This document shows, one piece after another, positions 16,104 to 19,338 of a stretch of 19,338 nt of DNA. This DNA comes from Candidatus Aegiribacteria sp. (GTDB lineage: Bacteria; Fermentibacterota; Fermentibacteria; Fermentibacterales; JCC-6). Under the pieces are notes generated by a model. That model was not told the origin of the DNA and did no database searches. It saw nothing but the letters and a program-made list of their open reading frames with translations. The position numbers and the translations under genes are program-made. Positions within the stretch are counted from its first letter, which is position 1, and each line of letters opens with the position of its first letter. The stretch covers positions 1 through 19,338 of the forward strand of contig DAOWJX010000139.1 of NCBI GenBank assembly GCA_030640155.1. The letters are read 5' to 3'.

Positions 16104-17635
16104 TATATAGGTCCATTACAGTGCTTTTTGGGCAGATTACTCACACGTTTACCGGAGAGTGTCCTGAGAGCTGCGATAAGCCTGGATCTTGTTTCGTGCG
16201 GTTTTATCACTTCGTCAATAAATCCCATTTCCGCGGAAACAAAGGGATTACTGAATTTTTCGTTGTATTCGTCAATGAGCAACTGACGTTTTGCTTCGGG
16301 ATCCTCATCCTTAGCGATCTCCCTTCTGAACAAAATTTTCACGGCTCCTTTCGCGCCCATCACCGCGATCTGTCCAGTGGGCCAGGCAAAGTTGATATCC
16401 GCCCCGATATTCTTGGAATTCATTGCTATGTAAGCGCCTCCAAAGGCCTTTCTTGTGACCACTGTTATCCGAGGAACCGTGGCTTCGCAGAAAGCAAACA
16501 GCAGTTTAGCGCCTTCTCTGATAACTCCGGCATGCTCCTGATCAACTCCCGGCAGGAATCCTGGCGCGTCTTCAAACACTAACAGAGGTATGTTGAAGCA
16601 GTCGCAGAATCTGATAAATCGAGCGGCTTTAGCTGAAGACAGGGTATCGAGCACTCCGGCAAGAACAGCAGGCTGATTGGCAATAAGACCAACCGATTTG
16701 CCATCCATTCTGGCCAGACCAATAATAATGTTTGGAGCAAACCCGGATTGTATTTCAAATATTGTTCCATCATCCACTACTGATTTCAGAACGGTCATCA
16801 TGTCGTATGGTCTGGAAGAATCGGACGGCACTATTGAATCAAGTGATTCATCACTTCTGTCGATGGAGTCGGTGCATTCAATCTGAGGGGGATCATCGAT
16901 ATTGTTCTGCGGAAAGTATGTCAAAAGCTCCCTGATCATTGCCAGACACTTCTCCTCGGACTCTACTAAAAAGTGAGAAATACCGCTTTTAGTGCTATGG
17001 GCGACTGCGCCACCCAGTTCTTCAAAAGTCACGTCTTCGTGTGTAACCTCACGAATAACATCAGGTCCTGTCAGAAACATGTATCCTGAATGATCAACCA
17101 TGAAAACGAAATCTGCAAGTACCGGGGAATAGACTGCTCCTCCCGCACATGGTCCCATGATCGCGGATATCTGGGGAATAACACCTGAGGCTTTGACATT
17201 GTTGTAAAATATATCCCCGTACCCCGCGAGAGAATTGACTCCCTCCTGGATACGTGCTCCTCCGGAATCTTTTATGGCGATGATAGGTGAACCATTCTTC
17301 AGAGCAAGATCCTGAATACGGGATATCTTGTCCGCGACAGCTTTTGAAAGAGATCCACCGAAAATCGTGAAATCCTCCGCGTACGCATACACGTTGCGAC
17401 CATGAATAGTACCATACCCGGTGACAACGCCATCACCGGGGACCCTTTTTCCATCCATACCGAAATCGTAGCAGTTATGAGTAACCAGCATACCAATTTC
17501 ATGAAATGTGTCAGGGTCCAGAAGGAGATGAAGTCGTTCCCGTGCAGTGAGTTTACCGGATTCACGACGCTTCTGGATTTTCTTTTCTCCGCCGCCTTTC
17601 AGCGCTTCTGTTCTTAAATCATCAAGTCTGGACAC
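16103..17635 (-). CDS. Acyl-CoA carboxyltransferase subunit (PccB/MmdA-like)
   Basis: A 510-residue crotonase-fold carboxyltransferase. It begins with GTG at 17635, after GGGGGA about five bases upstream. Oxyanion and CoA/biotin-site motifs are GGARIQEG (125-132), GPCAGGAVYSP (161-171), GFLPGVDQEHAG (359-370) and AFGGAYIAM (397-405). It moves CO2 between biotin and an acyl-CoA. Residue 403 is Ile. The equivalent site in Streptomyces PccB is Asp422, reported as a determinant of propionyl-CoA preference, with Ile in the acetyl-accepting AccB. Strict propionyl specificity should therefore not be assumed. Many anaerobe MmdA-like proteins also have Ile here, as far as I recall. No membrane decarboxylase beta subunit or epimerase/mutase is in the window, so carboxylase and sodium-pumping decarboxylase roles cannot be separated. 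Confidence 0.92.
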   Translation of the reverse strand: MSRLDDLRTEALKGGGEKKIQKRRESGKLTARERLHLLLDPDTFHEIGMLVTHNCYDFGMDGKRVPGDGVVTGYGTIHGRNVYAYAEDFTIFGGSLSKAVADKISRIQDLALKNGSPIIAIKDSGGARIQEGVNSLAGYGDIFYNNVKASGVIPQISAIMGPCAGGAVYSPVLADFVFMVDHSGYMFLTGPDVIREVTHEDVTFEELGGAVAHSTKSGISHFLVESEEKCLAMIRELLTYFPQNNIDDPPQIECTDSIDRSDESLDSIVPSDSSRPYDMMTVLKSVVDDGTIFEIQSGFAPNIIIGLARMDGKSVGLIANQPAVLAGVLDTLSSAKAARFIRFCDCFNIPLLVFEDAPGFLPGVDQEHAGVIREGAKLLFAFCEATVPRITVVTRKAFGGAYIAMNSKNIGADINFAWPTGQIAVMGAKGAVKILFRREIAKDEDPEAKRQLLIDEYNEKFSNPFVSAEMGFIDEVIKPHETRSRLIAALRTLSGKRVSNLPKKHCNGPI

Positions 17636-17666
17636 TCGAATCCCCCATTCAATAATATTATTACAC

Positions 17667-17695
17667 AGAATAGTGAAATCTGCGGGCTATGACAA
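17667..17695 (-). promoter_or_regulatory. Possible sigma70-type promoter of the carboxylase operon
   Basis: On the minus strand TTGTCA (17690-17695) and TATTCT (17667-17672) are separated by 17 bases, in the 67-bp gap between the propeller gene's end and the GTG at 17635. The match is 5/6 and 4/6 to the E. coli consensus. It would give a leader of about 25 nt. The organism's sigma preferences are unknown. Confidence 0.3.
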
Positions 17696-17702
17696 TTCCA
17701 TG

Positions 17703-18638
17703 TTATAATTCTCTCTGAGTATCCTTTCGTATGAGAATAATTTTACCACTGGTATCTTCACTCACATAGATCCTGCCCGACCTGTCTACCACGATATCCT
17801 CAAGATTCTGAAAACCGAAGGCAAATACGGAAACAACACCATCTTCATCGACAACACTGATTCTTCCAGAACCTCCCCCTGCATCCTCCTCAGCAACATA
17901 CATCGGAAACGCTCCATTAACATCAAAGCATATACCTTCGCATGCGTGAAGCCCCCTGCAGAAAACACCCCAGGATCCATCGGAGGGGTCAATCCGAATG
18001 ATGGACGCCGATATGAAACCATAGCCTGACAGTTCATTACACACATATACCATCCCGGAGCTGTCTACGGCAATATCCGAAAAGCTCCAGAGATAAAGCG
18101 ATGAGTAAACAGAACGGGTACCTCCTGAATTTACTTGTTTGACCTCTGAGAGAACAGGAAATAATAACCCCGATTCGATTGAGGATTCAGTAATCAGAAC
18201 ACTGCCATCCTTCGTAATCGCAACTCCCTCCGGGAAGGAGAGACCTTCAGTGATAACCTCCATATCACCGGATGGAGTTATTCCAATCAAACGGCCTTCT
18301 TCGATATCCTCGACTATATAAATCATTCCGGATCCGCTTACTGCTATTCCTTCAGGATTCCTGAATCCCACAGCAATTACTTCTTTATAACCATTCTCAT
18401 CAATTCTGTAGATAATGCCATCAGCTTCAGACACCGCATAAAGATCCCCTGAGGGAGATAATGCGAGTCCATCCGCACCATTCACATCCATGCAGAAAAC
18501 CGAAGCTGTATAGCCAGCAGGTAACTGTATCCAGGGAAGAGAATTGCCTTGCGTTTGTTCAAAATCCGATGACAACCGATTGGATGGAACAGATGACATG
18601 ATTGTCATAATTGAGAGAACAAATAATATGTATATCAT
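17703..18638 (-). CDS. Secreted NHL/SMP-30-like six-bladed beta-propeller protein
   Basis: A 311-residue protein with an N-terminal signal peptide (MIYILFVLSIMTIMSSVPS). Six similar repeats follow, each with the pattern xGxAxxxxGxxYxxEx: ADGLALSPSGDLYAVSE, PEGIAVSGSGMIYIVED, PEGVAITKDGSVLITES, FSDIAVDSSGMVYVCNE, CEGICFDVNGAFPMYVAEE and LEDIVVDRSGRIYVSED. This is the NHL or SMP-30/gluconolactonase propeller type. Some members are sugar lactonases and others are non-enzymatic binding scaffolds. The metal-binding set of SMP-30 enzymes could not be confirmed by eye, so no enzyme activity is assigned. It lies 67 bp upstream of the carboxyltransferase on the same strand. The possible promoter in that gap argues for separate expression. 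ATG 18638 has only a weak ribosome-binding site. Confidence 0.8.
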   Translation of the reverse strand: MIYILFVLSIMTIMSSVPSNRLSSDFEQTQGNSLPWIQLPAGYTASVFCMDVNGADGLALSPSGDLYAVSEADGIIYRIDENGYKEVIAVGFRNPEGIAVSGSGMIYIVEDIEEGRLIGITPSGDMEVITEGLSFPEGVAITKDGSVLITESSIESGLLFPVLSEVKQVNSGGTRSVYSSLYLWSFSDIAVDSSGMVYVCNELSGYGFISASIIRIDPSDGSWGVFCRGLHACEGICFDVNGAFPMYVAEEDAGGGSGRISVVDEDGVVSVFAFGFQNLEDIVVDRSGRIYVSEDTSGKIILIRKDTQREL

Positions 18639-18977
18639 TCAACCACGATTGAAATAAATATAACCAGCTTTTCATGCATAGGGATTCAAACATTCGAATA
18701 TGCGTGAATAGGATTGTATGTTATTCTGTTGAAGTCAAGTCGATCAGAGCCGGAATATCCTTATAACCTCCCTGACGCTATAAACCAAACTCAGCCTTCT
18801 TGACGACGCGAGGTATCTGTTCTCTATTATATACCAGGTTATTGAATCCTTATGATTAAGATTCTGGAAGAATGAGATGCTTGATTGTTGATAATTATAA
18901 ATAATGTTCGTTTATAGTATATATTAGGTTTATGCTATGTAATTATAGAATGTGAAGGTAGAACAATAGATCCTTCA
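18639..18977. other. 339-bp AT-rich divergent intergenic region
   Basis: No gene is seen here. The part nearest the receiver gene (about 18880-18950) is very AT-rich. It holds TTGATA and TATAGT 19 bp apart on the plus strand, a weak promoter candidate. At 18844-18864 a hairpin can form: GAATC, a bulged C, TTA, loop TGAT, then TAAGATTC. It is not followed by a T-run. The region should hold the promoters of both the propeller gene (leftward) and the receiver gene (rightward). Confidence 0.4.
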
Positions 18978-19338
18978 TTGAATTTACTGCTGATCGAAGA
19001 CAATCTCGAGGATGCCAGATTTATCAGGAAGACACTGAGCAACATTACTTCAAATCAATTCCACATCGAAAGGACAGAATCTCTTGATGCCGCATTGAAA
19101 AGAATATCAAATGGCTCATTTGATGTAATCGTATCTGCTCTCAATCTACCGGACAGTTCATGTGATGAGATAACTTTCGAGATATGTAGAAATGCCACAA
19201 AGATTCCTCTAATAGTCCTTACCGGACTTGATAATCAAAAGCTGGAACTCAAGTGCATCAAAGCAGGTGCACAGGATTTTCTAATAAAAAGCAAACTTGA
19301 TCCGGAAACCCTTTCTCGAGCCATTCGGCACTCCATAG
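18978..19338 (+). CDS. Receiver-domain protein, partial, phospho-acceptor Asp replaced by Ala
   Basis: An open frame of 120 codons runs off the right edge. It is a CheY-like receiver domain: the acidic pair in LLLIEDN (residues 3-9), the switch Thr in IVLTGL and the Lys in DFLIKSK are all present. In the segment FDVIVSALNLPDSS, Ala stands where the phosphorylated Asp of DVILLDLNLPDS normally is (codon GCT, 19137-19139), so it is probably a pseudo-receiver. The start is uncertain. TTG 18978 gives the usual MNLLLIEDN opening but lacks a well-placed ribosome-binding site; GAAGG at 18954-18958 is about 20 bases upstream. What follows the receiver domain (kinase, PAS, GGDEF or other output) lies outside the window. 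Confidence 0.8.
   Translation, partial: MNLLLIEDNLEDARFIRKTLSNITSNQFHIERTESLDAALKRISNGSFDVIVSALNLPDSSCDEITFEICRNATKIPLIVLTGLDNQKLELKCIKAGAQDFLIKSKLDPETLSRAIRHSI

Noticed and set aside
18690..18705. Third copy of the dispersed repeat
   Set aside because: Only about nine bases (GAATATGCG) match the repeat end. The flanking sequence does not align.

Overview
The window reads as about 19 kb of chromosome, by eye of roughly balanced base composition, from a Gram-negative, probably anaerobic or fermentative bacterium. Evidence for a Gram-negative envelope: two secreted C25 (gingipain-type) peptidases, one with a C-terminal VYPNP / FlgD-Ig-like sorting domain, a LolC/LolE-type lipoprotein-release permease, a lipobox protein and a Tat substrate. 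This mix is typical of FCB-group and neighbouring candidate phyla such as Fermentibacterota. That placement is an inference from gene style, not from a marker gene. No rRNA, tRNA, CRISPR array or transposase was seen.

Left part (1-8617, minus strand). A four-gene string runs leftward: a class III adenylate cyclase fused to a TolB-like domain and TPRs (8617-6152), a C25 peptidase (6040-2243), a sirtuin with the YxxR signature of lysine desuccinylases/demalonylases (2246-1473), and the N-terminal half of a second, paralogous C25 protein (1476-1, cut by the window edge). The last three are joined by two ATGA stop/start overlaps, so the sirtuin is translationally coupled to secreted peptidases on both sides.

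Middle (8618-14110, plus strand). A LolC/LolE-type permease overlaps a secreted transglutaminase-like protein. They are followed by a Tat-exported metallophosphoesterase and a lipoprotein with a LolA-like N-terminus, two retropepsin-like domains and a PDZ domain. The permease/transglutaminase pair is bracketed by two copies of a ~166-bp dispersed repeat in inverted orientation (8838-9003 and 11224-11390, about 85% identical by hand alignment). Each copy can fold into a closed, two-hairpin RNA. Several differences between copies keep base pairing on one strand only, which suggests a transcribed, structured RNA element. The second copy supplies the last ~23 codons of the transglutaminase ORF. 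This is the least explained structure in the window.

Right part (14126-18638, minus strand). A secreted six-bladed NHL/SMP-30-like propeller is followed by a three-gene biotin-dependent acyl-CoA carboxylase (or decarboxylase-type) set: carboxyltransferase, biotin carboxylase and biotin carrier, joined by TAATG and 29-nt overlaps. After a 339-bp AT-rich gap, a rightward receiver-domain protein begins (18978 to the edge). Its usual phospho-acceptor Asp is replaced by Ala.
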